From Candidatus Abyssobacteria bacterium SURF_17 (GTDB taxonomy: Bacteria; Abyssobacteria; SURF-5): a stretch of 64,000 bases of DNA. The stretch lies in contig QZKI01000142.1 in NCBI GenBank assembly GCA_003598055.1, positions 1-64,000 of the forward strand, read 5' to 3'. Below, in pieces: positions 21,374-30,362 of the stretch. How positions within the stretch are numbered: position 1 is the first letter of the stretch; each line of letters starts with the position of its first letter. The notes below the pieces were generated by a model, which was not told where the DNA came from, did no database searches, and was given only the letters and a program-made list of their open reading frames with translations. A program made the position numbers and the translations under genes.

Positions 21374-22661
21374 GTGCACGGCAAACCTGCTCTCGATGGC
21401 TTTTCTTCTCGGGTTGGATGTCGCGCCTATACACCGGCGAATGGCGCAGGCGGTCCAGGTCGGAACGGAGATGTCAGTGCGCTCGCTCATGCTTGCTCCG
21501 CGCGGGTTTGGCAAATCGACCCTGCTCTCCGTTGTCCGCAGCATTTTTGAGATCATGCGCAATCCGGACGTCCGCATTCTGCTCGCGAGCAACACTCAGG
21601 CGCAGGCGGAGGCGTTCGCTCGGGAGATACGATATCATCTGGCGCACAACGCGGTGTTCCGAAGGGTGTTCGGAGATTTTGTGGGCCGGAAATGGACTGA
21701 CGCGGAGTTCATCGTGCGCCCGAGAAAGCGAATTGCGAAAGAGCCGACCCTGTTTGCGACCGGCGTGGGCGGTGCGGTCGTGTCGCGACATTTTGACGTA
21801 ATCATCTGCGATGACATCGTGGACGAGGAAAATTCGCGCACAGATCTGCAGCGCGAGAAACTCAGGACATGGTTTTTCAAAGTGCTCCTCCCTTGCCTCG
21901 AGCCTGACGGAAGGCTCTCTATCATCGGCACGCGGTACCATTATCGTGACCTTTACGGCCACCTGATTGAGACCGATTTTGTGCCGGCGGCGGCCGTCAT
22001 TCGCGCGATTGATGCCGAGGGCAATAGTGCATGGCCGGAGAAGTTTTCTGTGGAACGATTGGAGCAAATCCGCCGCGAAGCGGGTACCGTTATATTCAAT
22101 GCCCAGTACCAGAACGACACGGAGGCGATGAAGGGTGCAGTGTTCAAAGAGGAATGGCTTAGGTTCTACGATGTTCCATCCCAGCCGCTCAGGATTTTTC
22201 AGGGAGTCGACCTCTCCGTCGGACAGCAGGCGGATTCGGATTTTTTTGCGATTGTGACCGTCGGCGTGGATGTGTGGGGAAACATTTATGTGCTTGATTC
22301 GTATCAGGCGCGCCTGAGCTTCCGACAGCAGACGATGGCTATCATGGAACGATTCCGTCGGTTTGACCCCATCAAGGTTGCAATTGAATCAAACGCGTAT
22401 CAGGCGGTTCAGGCGGACTTCTTGAAAGAATCAGGCATGCCGCGAGTAATGAAGGTGTTCACCACGAGGGATAAGCTCTCACGCGCATGGAAGCTCTCTG
22501 CGCTGTTCGAGGACGGCCGCATCCGGCTCGGGAGAAACATGCATGAGCTGATCGAGCAACTGCTTGCGTTTCCGCAATCCGAACACGATGACCTGCTCGA
22601 CGCGCTCGACCTTTCGGTCTCTGTGTCCGTCTCGCACGCTCCGAGGATGCGGTTTTTCTAA
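21336..22661 (+). CDS. phage-type terminase large subunit (ATPase-nuclease)
   Basis: Walker A-like LAPRGFGKST, Walker B VIICDDIVDEEN, nuclease-type QGVDLSVGQQADSDFFAIVTVG and C-terminal HDDLLDALDLS. Confidence 0.88.
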   Translation: MRRSAVLPRLRNECTANLLSMAFLLGLDVAPIHRRMAQAVQVGTEMSVRSLMLAPRGFGKSTLLSVVRSIFEIMRNPDVRILLASNTQAQAEAFAREIRYHLAHNAVFRRVFGDFVGRKWTDAEFIVRPRKRIAKEPTLFATGVGGAVVSRHFDVIICDDIVDEENSRTDLQREKLRTWFFKVLLPCLEPDGRLSIIGTRYHYRDLYGHLIETDFVPAAAVIRAIDAEGNSAWPEKFSVERLEQIRREAGTVIFNAQYQNDTEAMKGAVFKEEWLRFYDVPSQPLRIFQGVDLSVGQQADSDFFAIVTVGVDVWGNIYVLDSYQARLSFRQQTMAIMERFRRFDPIKVAIESNAYQAVQADFLKESGMPRVMKVFTTRDKLSRAWKLSALFEDGRIRLGRNMHELIEQLLAFPQSEHDDLLDALDLSVSVSVSHAPRMRFF

Positions 22662-22889
22662 ACGACAAGCGCGTGCAGCGCGCATCCTGCTGGAATACCT
22701 GCGTACAGCAAACGGTGTGTGCTCGTTTCCACTCCTTCTTTCACCGAAAAAGAGAATGAGAAATTCCGGAGGTTCCGGGAAAACAATAATAAAAACCGGA
22801 AGAGACAGGGGATTGACGATACGTGAGCTTGCTGGGCTGGCTCAGGCAGACGAGTGTGCTCATGCTGTCAGGGGGAGGAGGAATTCGGC

Positions 22890-24341
22890 CTAGTATTCGC
22901 GCCGGTACTTGGATGATAGGATGCCGAGTTCCTCGCGATACTTGGCAGCGGTGCGGCGTGCGATTTTGAAGCCCCTCTTGGAGAGGAGCGCAGTCGTTTC
23001 TTGGTCACTCAAAGGCTTGCGTTTGTCTTCGTTTTCGATGAGTGTCCGAATCACTTCCTTGACGCTTTTTGACGAGGCCGCTTCGCCGTATGAACTCGCA
23101 ATGCCGGAAGAGAAAAAGTACTTGAGTTCAAATATCCCACGAGGGGTCTCCATGTATTTGTTCGTTGTGACCCGGCTGACCGTGGACTCGTGCATCCCTA
23201 TCCGCTCGGCTATTTCTTTCAGGATGAGCGGCTTCAGATAAGCGATGCCTTTATCCAGGAAATCTTTCTGGACATCCACAATGTTTTGCGCTACATTTTG
23301 AATTGTGTCCTTGCGTTGCTGTATGTTCTTGACCAGCCATTGAGCTGACCGGAGTTTATCTCTTATATATTCTTTCGTCTTTGGGTTGCCGTTTGAGCTC
23401 CTCAGGAGGTTCCGATAAAATGAACTGATGCGGAGCTTGGGTAGGCCGTCGTCGTTCATGTAAACGACATACTCATCATCCACCTTCTTCACGATGACGT
23501 CGGGTGTGACATGGATGGCTTTGTGGTTTGAGAAGTATCGACCGGGCATCGGTTCGAGAGAGGCGATGATTGTACCCAGCTCCTGAACGTGCTCGACGGA
23601 TATATTGAGCATCCGTGCGATTTTGGGGTATTGCTTCTTTGCCAGGAGTTCCAGATGATCTTGAACAATCTTTTTCAAGAGAGGCTTGCCGCTATGTGAT
23701 GCCTCGATTTGAATCAGAAGGCAATCGCGCAAATCACGTGCGCCTATGCCAATAGGCGTGAATGTCTGAACGAGCCTGAGAACTCGTTCAATTTCTTCGG
23801 GCTCAACGCTGAGAGTCTGTGATCCCGCCTCAACGCTTGAGGAGAAATAGCCTCGTTCATCTATCTCGCTGATGATCCATTCGCCAATCTTGTAATCACT
23901 GGGGTTATCCGTGCTCAGGGACAGTTGTCCCAGTAAATTTCTTATCATGGATTCCGGTTCGGCGGCGGTGTTTTCAATAAATCCTCTCTTGCCGTCTTCC
24001 CCAGGCACGCTGAAGTCACGTCCCTCGTAACGGTAATTGCTATAGGACGCCATGAGGGACTCGATTTCTTCGTCTATGTTCCGTTCGCTTTCGTCGTTTT
24101 TCGGCTCCGTATCTCGCGGCATGTCGGCGGTCGGCGCATAGTCGGCCGAGGTTGGCGCGTCAGTCTCCTGGTCCTGGGAGGGCACTTCTTCGAGGAGAGG
24201 GTTTTCGGTAAGCTGCTCCTCCAGATAGTGCTCGAGTTCAATCGTGCACAACTGAAGCATCTCAATCGCTTGCTGCATCTTGGGGGTCATTATCATCTGC
24301 TGCGTCAACCCCTGAACAAGCGTTTGTCTAAACTCCATCAT
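22890..24341 (-). CDS. rpoN: RNA polymerase sigma-54 factor
   Basis: N-terminal MTPKMQQAIEMLQLCTIELEHYLEEQLTENPLLEE; HESTVSRVTTNKYMETPRGIFELKYFF; RpoN box ARRTAAKYREELGI. Confidence 0.96.
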   Translation of the reverse strand: MMEFRQTLVQGLTQQMIMTPKMQQAIEMLQLCTIELEHYLEEQLTENPLLEEVPSQDQETDAPTSADYAPTADMPRDTEPKNDESERNIDEEIESLMASYSNYRYEGRDFSVPGEDGKRGFIENTAAEPESMIRNLLGQLSLSTDNPSDYKIGEWIISEIDERGYFSSSVEAGSQTLSVEPEEIERVLRLVQTFTPIGIGARDLRDCLLIQIEASHSGKPLLKKIVQDHLELLAKKQYPKIARMLNISVEHVQELGTIIASLEPMPGRYFSNHKAIHVTPDVIVKKVDDEYVVYMNDDGLPKLRISSFYRNLLRSSNGNPKTKEYIRDKLRSAQWLVKNIQQRKDTIQNVAQNIVDVQKDFLDKGIAYLKPLILKEIAERIGMHESTVSRVTTNKYMETPRGIFELKYFFSSGIASSYGEAASSKSVKEVIRTLIENEDKRKPLSDQETTALLSKRGFKIARRTAAKYREELGILSSKYRREY

Positions 24342-24396
24342 TCTTTTCCTTTATCGCATCTCGAATGAGCGAGATTTCCGGAATGAATGGGAAAGC

Positions 24397-25149
24397 TCAA
24401 CATACGTTGGATTCATATTTCGGAAATACCGGCCCCATCTTCATGGTCTCATTCTGAAAGAATTCTGCCGAGTATTCGACAAGCCCATTAAGTCGGCGTT
24501 CAAGTTCACTGCGCAGGATTTCAAGCATGGTGCTGCCTGCATTCAGAGGTACATGCATGGGTTCTCCCAACACGAAAACGAGGTGATTGAACGGAAGTGG
24601 AATCATGATTCTATCCCATGTTGGCGCAAGCAACCTTCTCTTTGCCCAAGAGCGCACGGGATATATGGGCGCCCCCGTTGCCTTTGCAATAAGCATAATC
24701 CCGGAGTGAACCTTGCGAGCAGGTCCTCTTAAGCCGTCAACGGTGATTCCACAGAGCATGCCTCCGTGGGTGTTCATGTAGCCGGTGATTTCATCGAGAG
24801 ATTCCTCTCCTCCGCCGGGCATCGCTTCGCGCATTGCCGTGATATCGCATTCACGCAGAAACTCGGTGGCGATGTTTCCCACGCTGCTGTAACTGACCAT
24901 GGCATCGGAATCACGGCCTTTATGGCACAAGGGGCTGATTAACGCGTCTTGGTGCCACATCGCTCCCAGCACATTCTCGCCCCGGGCGGTCATTTCCCGA
25001 AGCTTCGAAAACTCAATCTCCGTTTTCTTGCTTGTGTGGTATACGACCCACATATATGACTTGCACAGCGGATGGAATATCCAACCTGTAAGGAGTTTTG
25101 CCGCCCTTCGCGACAGATTGAGCTTTTTCATCTTCCTCTGCTTGATCAC
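24397..25149 (-). CDS. DUF374-type lysophospholipid acyltransferase-like protein
   Basis: AMWHQDALI (HxxxD-type), GITVDGLRGPARKVHSGIMLIAKATGAPIYPV. Confidence 0.82.
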   Translation of the reverse strand: MIKQRKMKKLNLSRRAAKLLTGWIFHPLCKSYMWVVYHTSKKTEIEFSKLREMTARGENVLGAMWHQDALISPLCHKGRDSDAMVSYSSVGNIATEFLRECDITAMREAMPGGGEESLDEITGYMNTHGGMLCGITVDGLRGPARKVHSGIMLIAKATGAPIYPVRSWAKRRLLAPTWDRIMIPLPFNHLVFVLGEPMHVPLNAGSTMLEILRSELERRLNGLVEYSAEFFQNETMKMGPVFPKYESNVC

Positions 25150-25323
25150 ACGGCCTCCTGCATGACAGTAAGCATGTTACCTCGCCATTGTGAAGATGGA
25201 AACAACGGAAGAATTCCGGACGAAACCTTCCTCCTTCGAGAGCAAAAATGAGCAACTTCCCAACAGAAGTCGCGCCTGTTTGTCAGGATATCCGCTTTAG
25301 ATACGGCACGCTCTGATGGTTGC

Positions 25324-25866
25324 TCAGTGAGCTTCACGCTCTACCTTCTTTCCAGATTCCAGCTTTTGGGCAAGACCTTCAAGATCATGCTCATTCAATG
25401 GAGAAATCTCATATAACTTCCCCTCGGAAACATAATTAACTGACATTGCTCTGTATGATATGTTCCCTTTTAGTGCCCTATAACATTCAAGTAATTCGTT
25501 TAAAGACTCAAACTGAATATTCTTATCCGTCTTCTGAAGAAGCCAGACAATCTCATAATTCTTGCTCTTCACTGTCTGAATTCTTGTATAGACATCGTCT
25601 CCCTTTGCTTTATAACTGTCTGATGCTGTCTTAGCTTCTTTGTCGCTGGTTGTTTTGGCTTTAGCAGTTCTATCAGAAAGACCCTGTTTAGATTTTATCG
25701 TTTCAGGACGATTCTTTTCTTCAATAATTCCTGCCTGAATTTCGTCAGGAAATGCTGCAAAATCTTTTTTGAAATCAGGCATAGGCCTTTCTTCTTTCTT
25801 CTTGTCCCTCTTTTTCTTCTTTTTCTTCTTATCTCCAAAAAACCAGCTTAAAATTCTCATCTTCAC
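25324..25866 (-). CDS. hypothetical lysine-rich protein
   Basis: Complete ORF with polylysine N-terminus (GDKKKKKKKRDKKKEERP); locally AT-rich composition. Confidence 0.55.
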   Translation of the reverse strand: MKMRILSWFFGDKKKKKKKRDKKKEERPMPDFKKDFAAFPDEIQAGIIEEKNRPETIKSKQGLSDRTAKAKTTSDKEAKTASDSYKAKGDDVYTRIQTVKSKNYEIVWLLQKTDKNIQFESLNELLECYRALKGNISYRAMSVNYVSEGKLYEISPLNEHDLEGLAQKLESGKKVEREAH

Positions 25867-25930
25867 AAAACAATCCCGGCATCAGTGATTGGCGAATGCT
25901 TATCTAAACCTGTCTCGAAGCATTAAGCCT

Positions 25931-26179
25931 CTAAAGGTAAAGGTAGAACAACCTGTCGAATCCATGCTCTCTCAGATACCGTGGTGCATTATTCCAGAGC
26001 GCCTCATTGTCGTAATCGGGATGGAGACAAATACACTGCATGCAGTAAGGGCACACTTTGGATGGACGGTCAACGCGCACTCCGCATCCGCACCATGTGG
26101 CCGCGAGCAGGTCAAATTCCTTCCCGCAATGTCTGCATTCCACAGAATGACTTGTCCGCGCTGTCGAAGTCTGGCCCAT
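25931..26179 (-). CDS. small zinc-ribbon-type protein
   Basis: CRHCGKEF...WCGCG...CPYCMQCICLHPDYDN Cys knuckles. Confidence 0.6.
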   Translation of the reverse strand: MGQTSTARTSHSVECRHCGKEFDLLAATWCGCGVRVDRPSKVCPYCMQCICLHPDYDNEALWNNAPRYLREHGFDRLFYLYL

Positions 26180-26216
26180 AACGTTCTGTCGCCCTGGTTA
26201 TGTCACGAAATCTGAC

Positions 26217-26654
26217 CTAGTTACACTGTACCTCAACGGCTCTCTTCTTCTCCAAGAGTGCTGTAACCATCTCCAAAAATCCCTCGTTCTTGAAAGGTAT
26301 CGGCAGGTATCCCTTGACTTTGGGAACTTTTTCTTGCACTCGTGTCGCCAGCCGGCCTTTGTTCGAATAGCCGGACACAAAAAGCACGGGGACCTCTGCA
26401 TATCTTCTGCTTTTCCTGACCATCTGCAATAGCCTGATCCCGTCGATTCTCGGCATGACTGCACCCAGCACCAGCAAATCATACTTAAGTTTCTTGATTT
26501 GTACCAGCGCCTCTTCACCGTCCTTTGCAGTCTCAGCCCTGAATCCAGCAAATTCAAGAAGAGATTGGGTGACGATCAGGAAATCCTTGTTATCGTCGGC
26601 GATAAGTATTCTTTTCTTGCTGCGCTTGCATGGCATGCTCGAGAACTCCTTCAT
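26217..26654 (-). CDS. stand-alone response-regulator receiver protein
   Basis: RILIADDNKDFLIVTQSLLEFAGF...DLLVLGAVMPRIDGIRLL...KVKGYLPIPFKNEGF; the position usually occupied by the phosphoacceptor Asp reads Gly (LLVLGAVMP). Confidence 0.85.
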   Translation of the reverse strand: MKEFSSMPCKRSKKRILIADDNKDFLIVTQSLLEFAGFRAETAKDGEEALVQIKKLKYDLLVLGAVMPRIDGIRLLQMVRKSRRYAEVPVLFVSGYSNKGRLATRVQEKVPKVKGYLPIPFKNEGFLEMVTALLEKKRAVEVQCN

Positions 26655-26784
26655 TGTTGCAGGTTGGCCGTCGCCTTATTCGTATCTGTGCCCAAAGCCT
26701 CTCGCTCTTTCGAAAGAAGAATTTGTGTGCACTAGATTTCCCAATGCCAGCCGCTTTGTCTTCCTCGCAAAGCTTACTCTCTCC

Positions 26785-27162
26785 TTAGCATTGGATAAAG
26801 ACCCACGGCGATGGCCCCCGGGTAAGATGCCGGATCAGGGCTATCAGCTCTGCTTTGGCAAACGGTTTGCAAAGCAAAGCGTCGGGTTCGAAATCTTCGG
26901 TATCTTCCGGATAACCGGTAATAACCACGACGGGGATGTGCCGAAAGAATGTCTTGAGGTATTTGAGAAGAGAAATGCCATCCAAGCAAGGCATTCTAAT
27001 ATCCGTCAAGACGAGGTGAATTTCCCGGTCATCGAGGAGGCAAATTGCCTCCAGCCCTTCGGAGGCCTCGGATACGTCGCAGCCGGCTTCCCGCAATGCG
27101 CGAGCTATTTGTCGTCTCTGTACAGAATCGTCTTCGACAACGAGTACTCTTCGTCCCAACAC
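26785..27162 (-). CDS. stand-alone response-regulator receiver protein
   Basis: RVLVVEDDSVQRRQIARALREAGCDV...LVLTDIRMPCLDGISLL...LCKPFAKAEL. Confidence 0.9.
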   Translation of the reverse strand: MLGRRVLVVEDDSVQRRQIARALREAGCDVSEASEGLEAICLLDDREIHLVLTDIRMPCLDGISLLKYLKTFFRHIPVVVITGYPEDTEDFEPDALLCKPFAKAELIALIRHLTRGPSPWVFIQC

Positions 27163-27620
27163 GATTATCGCTCTTTCCTGGCGTGTCGGAGGCAGCGCCG
27201 GTACGGGATAATCAGCTTGGCGGTTTCCTTTCGGAAGGCATTTGGATGGCTGAAATGAGGGGTCCAGAAAGGCAATCGCTTTCTTAGGTATAGTATATCA
27301 TGAAAAACAAAATAATACTATCTGAAAAGCTATTTGGCGGACTTCCCTGTTCGATCCTTGCGCCGCGCGGCATCTAATGGAACCCAAACGTAGTCCGGGA
27401 GGGCGTATCCTTCAGTGTATGGAAAGTTGCAAGCAAACTTAAATGGAGTGTCCAAGCCGTGCAGCCTGGAAAACACAATATTTAACCAGGAAAGACGGAG
27501 TTCCAAGAGCAAAACCTTTCTCGTCTAGCGAATCTGCGCGTGATGTGTTGGCTGACGAATTTTCGAAATGCATACCGTGTACTTTTCACCAGCTCCTCAT
27601 TCCCTGCGCGAAGATATCGT

Positions 27621-27646
27621 GTCAAATAGTGCTGTCAAATAGTGCT
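27621..27646 (+). repeat. tandem 13-bp direct repeat (GTCAAATAGTGCT x2) abutting the cspA promoter -35
   Basis: GTCAAATAGTGCT at 27621-27633 and 27634-27646, exact. Confidence 0.8.
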
Positions 27647-27674
27647 TGACAATGAGGGTGATGCGTGATATGCT
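27646..27674 (+). promoter_or_regulatory. candidate sigma-70 promoter of the cold-shock gene
   Basis: TTGACA-N17-TATGCT. Confidence 0.65.
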
Positions 27675-27730
27675 TGGTGCAGAGTAAGACTCTTAGAAAC
27701 GAGAACGAGTGAGGAAAAGTTCGGTTTGGT

Positions 27731-27766
27731 CCGTAAGAGTTTTGTAAGCTCTTGCGGGCTTTTTTA
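27731..27766 (+). terminator. leader intrinsic terminator/attenuator upstream of the cold-shock gene
   Basis: CCGTAAGAG-tttttgtaag-like loop-CTCTTGCGG stem (one G-U) followed by GCTTTTTTATTT; lies between the promoter and the ATG. Confidence 0.65.
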
Positions 27767-27814
27767 TTTCCTTTCGAGAACATTACTCAATTTCTGATAA
27801 GGGAGGTGAAAGTA

Positions 27815-28015
27815 ATGGCAGAAGGAACCGTGAAGTGGTTTAACGACCAGAAGGGTTATGGATTCATAACTCAGGATAATGGACCGGACGTGTTTGTCCA
27901 TCATCAGTCAATCAACGGAAGTGGATTCAAGACACTGACTGAGAACGACCGCGTTCGTTTTGAGACGGTCCAAGGCCCGAAGGGTCTGAAGGCAGAAAAC
28001 GTGGAGAAGCTGTAA
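27815..28015 (+). CDS. cspA: cold-shock domain protein
   Basis: [36 protein letters not shown]1/RNP2; GGGAGGTG Shine-Dalgarno. Confidence 0.95.
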   Translation: MAEGTVKWFNDQKGYGFITQDNGPDVFVHHQSINGSGFKTLTENDRVRFETVQGPKGLKAENVEKL

Positions 28016-28039
28016 GGGCTTCATTCGCAATCTGGCAGA

Positions 28040-28077
28040 ATCCCGCATCGGCTCATTCGATGCGGGATTTTTGTTTT
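28040..28077 (+). terminator. intrinsic terminator of the cold-shock gene
   Basis: Perfect 11-bp stem ATCCCGCATCG-gctcatt-CGATGCGGGAT then TTTTGTTTTTG. Confidence 0.9.
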
Positions 28078-28078
28078 T

Positions 28079-28282
28079 GTCATACAGGCGGGAGTCCTTA
28101 ATATCGAAGGGGGCAAAACCTACATCCTAGAGAGTGTTATCTTTGCTTTTCTGGAGATGGGGGAAGCAGTTCAGATAGCGGGCATAAGTCGAACAAGAGT
28201 GGCACGTTGCATTGTGGCTGGCCTGCTGCTGCGGAGGCTTAGGAAATCCTCGCCAGAAGAGTTGCACCTCAATGCATACTAG
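28079..28282 (+). pseudogene. possible start-less ORF fragment, remote resemblance to Alba-type DNA-binding proteins
   Basis: Open frame VIQAGVLNIEGGKTYILESVIFAFLEMGEAVQIAGISRTRVARCIVAGLLLRRLRKSSPEELHLNAY with no usable ATG before residue 27. Confidence 0.25.
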
Positions 28283-28294
28283 GAGACCTTGAAA

Positions 28295-29833
28295 TTACGG
28301 GACGGAAAGGGGGGTTCTTTCCGGCTTTTCAATTCCGAGGTCAATCATCCTTGCCGGGAGGTCAGGTTTGCGGAATAATGTGCGCTTCCTGAAGGGGCTG
28401 GAAAGCAATCCGATTATATCGGACCTTTCCATATATCGGCTGAACGCACGTATGAGTTTAATGGTCTGGATGGGCCGGGCGATGATTCGCCGAGCGAAGA
28501 GAAGCGCGTAGCCTTTCATACGGATACGGTTCAGCACCTCACTCGGCAAGATAGTCGGGTCAATGTCGGAGCACTTGAACCATTTGTGCCAGTCCCGCTC
28601 GTCATCAATGATTCCACGGTCGACGTATTCTTTCCACAATGGGGTTCCCCGGTAAACGCACAAACGATTGAAGTTGAAGGTGTCAAGTTTCAGCCTGGCC
28701 GCGAAACGAAAGCTTCCCATGATATCCTTTTCAGTCTCGTCCGGCGAGCCAATGAGGAAAAAGCCGTGGATTCTCGCAATCCCATGGCGCTTGGCTTCGT
28801 TGATTGCGTGTTCCACCTGTTCCAAGGTCTGCTTCTTATTAAGCCGGTCGAGGACTTTCTGCGTGCCAGCCTCAATGCCGAAGCTTAGTGCGTTGCAGTT
28901 TGCCTGCTTCATGATGGGCAGTTGGTCAATCGCGGTTGAATCGACCCGTCCCTCGCAACCCCATCGGAATTCGAATTTGTGTTTGATCATGCCATTGCAG
29001 ATTTCCTCGATGCGTTTGCGATTCATCAAGAAGTGATCGTCCGTGAGATAGATTGAGCGATAACCGTCATCATTGAGTTTTTGCATTTCGCCGAGGACAT
29101 GTTTTGCCGAGCGATACCGCAACGTACGATTGGAGAAGGCCGGGATATTGCAGTAGATACAATTATACGGGCAGCCTCTCGAGGTTTGTATCGTTGAAAA
29201 TTTGTCGAGCGTAAGGACCGCAGGCACATCAAGCGGCAGCGACTCGATATAGTCAATTGGCAGGCCGGTCCGATCCGGATAGGGAAACTGATCCAAGTCT
29301 TTAATGGGAGGGCGAGGAATATTTTGAACGATCTCCTCGCCGTTGCGCCACACCAGGCCGGCTACCAAGCCGGGATCATTGAGGTTGTCCAAGTAATCCG
29401 GCAAGAGCTCTTCGCCCTCTCCAACTCCCACGCAGTCCACATATGGGCAGTCCGATAAAATGTGGGACGCATTCATTGAAGCGAATATTCCACCCAGGAT
29501 TATCGGGGTAGCTGGCGCTTCTATCTTGAGTTGGGTTGCAATGCTCTTAATAGCCGGATATGTGGTGACCGAGAGGCTTGATAGCGCGACGACATCGGGC
29601 CGTTCTTCTCTTGCCGCATGGGCAATGTGAGCAGCTTTCATCTGCGGATGACACGTGTCGAACATCCGCACTCGATGTCCGTCCTGACGCACAATCGGTG
29701 CAAGCGTTTGAATTCCCAGAGGGGGAAAAGCCATAATTTTGATTCGCGCATCATCGGCCATTAGGCGAGCCAGCTTCTCTGGAAGTAATTGGCAGAAATC
29801 ATCATCTCGGACATTGACCAAGAAAACGTTCAT
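28295..29833 (-). CDS. B12-binding-type radical SAM protein
   Basis: N-terminal cobalamin-binding-like Rossmann region (GIQTLAPIVRQDGHRVRMFDT...LGGIFAS); radical SAM TSRGCPYNCIYCNI. Confidence 0.88.
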   Translation of the reverse strand: MNVFLVNVRDDDFCQLLPEKLARLMADDARIKIMAFPPLGIQTLAPIVRQDGHRVRMFDTCHPQMKAAHIAHAAREERPDVVALSSLSVTTYPAIKSIATQLKIEAPATPIILGGIFASMNASHILSDCPYVDCVGVGEGEELLPDYLDNLNDPGLVAGLVWRNGEEIVQNIPRPPIKDLDQFPYPDRTGLPIDYIESLPLDVPAVLTLDKFSTIQTSRGCPYNCIYCNIPAFSNRTLRYRSAKHVLGEMQKLNDDGYRSIYLTDDHFLMNRKRIEEICNGMIKHKFEFRWGCEGRVDSTAIDQLPIMKQANCNALSFGIEAGTQKVLDRLNKKQTLEQVEHAINEAKRHGIARIHGFFLIGSPDETEKDIMGSFRFAARLKLDTFNFNRLCVYRGTPLWKEYVDRGIIDDERDWHKWFKCSDIDPTILPSEVLNRIRMKGYALLFARRIIARPIQTIKLIRAFSRYMERSDIIGLLSSPFRKRTLFRKPDLPARMIDLGIEKPERTPLSVP

Positions 29834-30221
29834 GGAGGAATCCTTTGCAATGGAACCTGACCGCAAGGTGAAACTCTGATGCTTGCGCGTCTGCTCTGTG
29901 CGTCGTCAGGCGGTCCGAGGACGTTGGAAGGAGAGTCAGGAGGTGTGGGTCGGCTTCTTTTATCCGCAGCTTGACGCTCTTCGCCTGATCAGAGTTTCCC
30001 TTTAGGGCATCTTTCTTTGTTTTCGGAGCTGCCCTTTTTCCGCAAGTATACACTATGAGCAGTCACTTCTACAATATCCGTGTTGACAGGCTGATTTCGA
30101 GCGAACAACTCTCATAAGATACATGGGGGTTCGGCCGAGAAAGGCAGGGCATCTACGCTCCGGACAACTGCGACAGGGAGCCGAAAACCGCCCTCGGAGA
30201 GGGTTCCCATTGTATGTATTC

Positions 30222-30250
30222 TTGACACAGGGTTTCTTGCAAAGGATAAT
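30222..30250 (+). promoter_or_regulatory. candidate sigma-70 promoter of the FNOR-cooF-cooS operon
   Basis: TTGACA-N17-GATAAT. Confidence 0.6.
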
Positions 30251-30362
30251 AGTAACAATCCATCTGGCGCTTTGTTCCCATGTTGTTTTCATGATTCAAA
30301 CAGCATCCTTTGTTGTCTCGGAGTGAGGAAGGCGTTAGGGCTTGAACGGTTGCTCGGACACT

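Noticed and set aside
27330-27512. 60-aa minus-strand ORF (MLLELRLSWLNIVFSRLHGLDTPFK...)
   Set aside because: No good ribosome-binding site or family signature; too short to support.
28190-28215. TGGCACGTTGC resembling a sigma-54 promoter
   Set aside because: The spacing between TGGCAC and TTGC is wrong and no gene start follows at a suitable distance.
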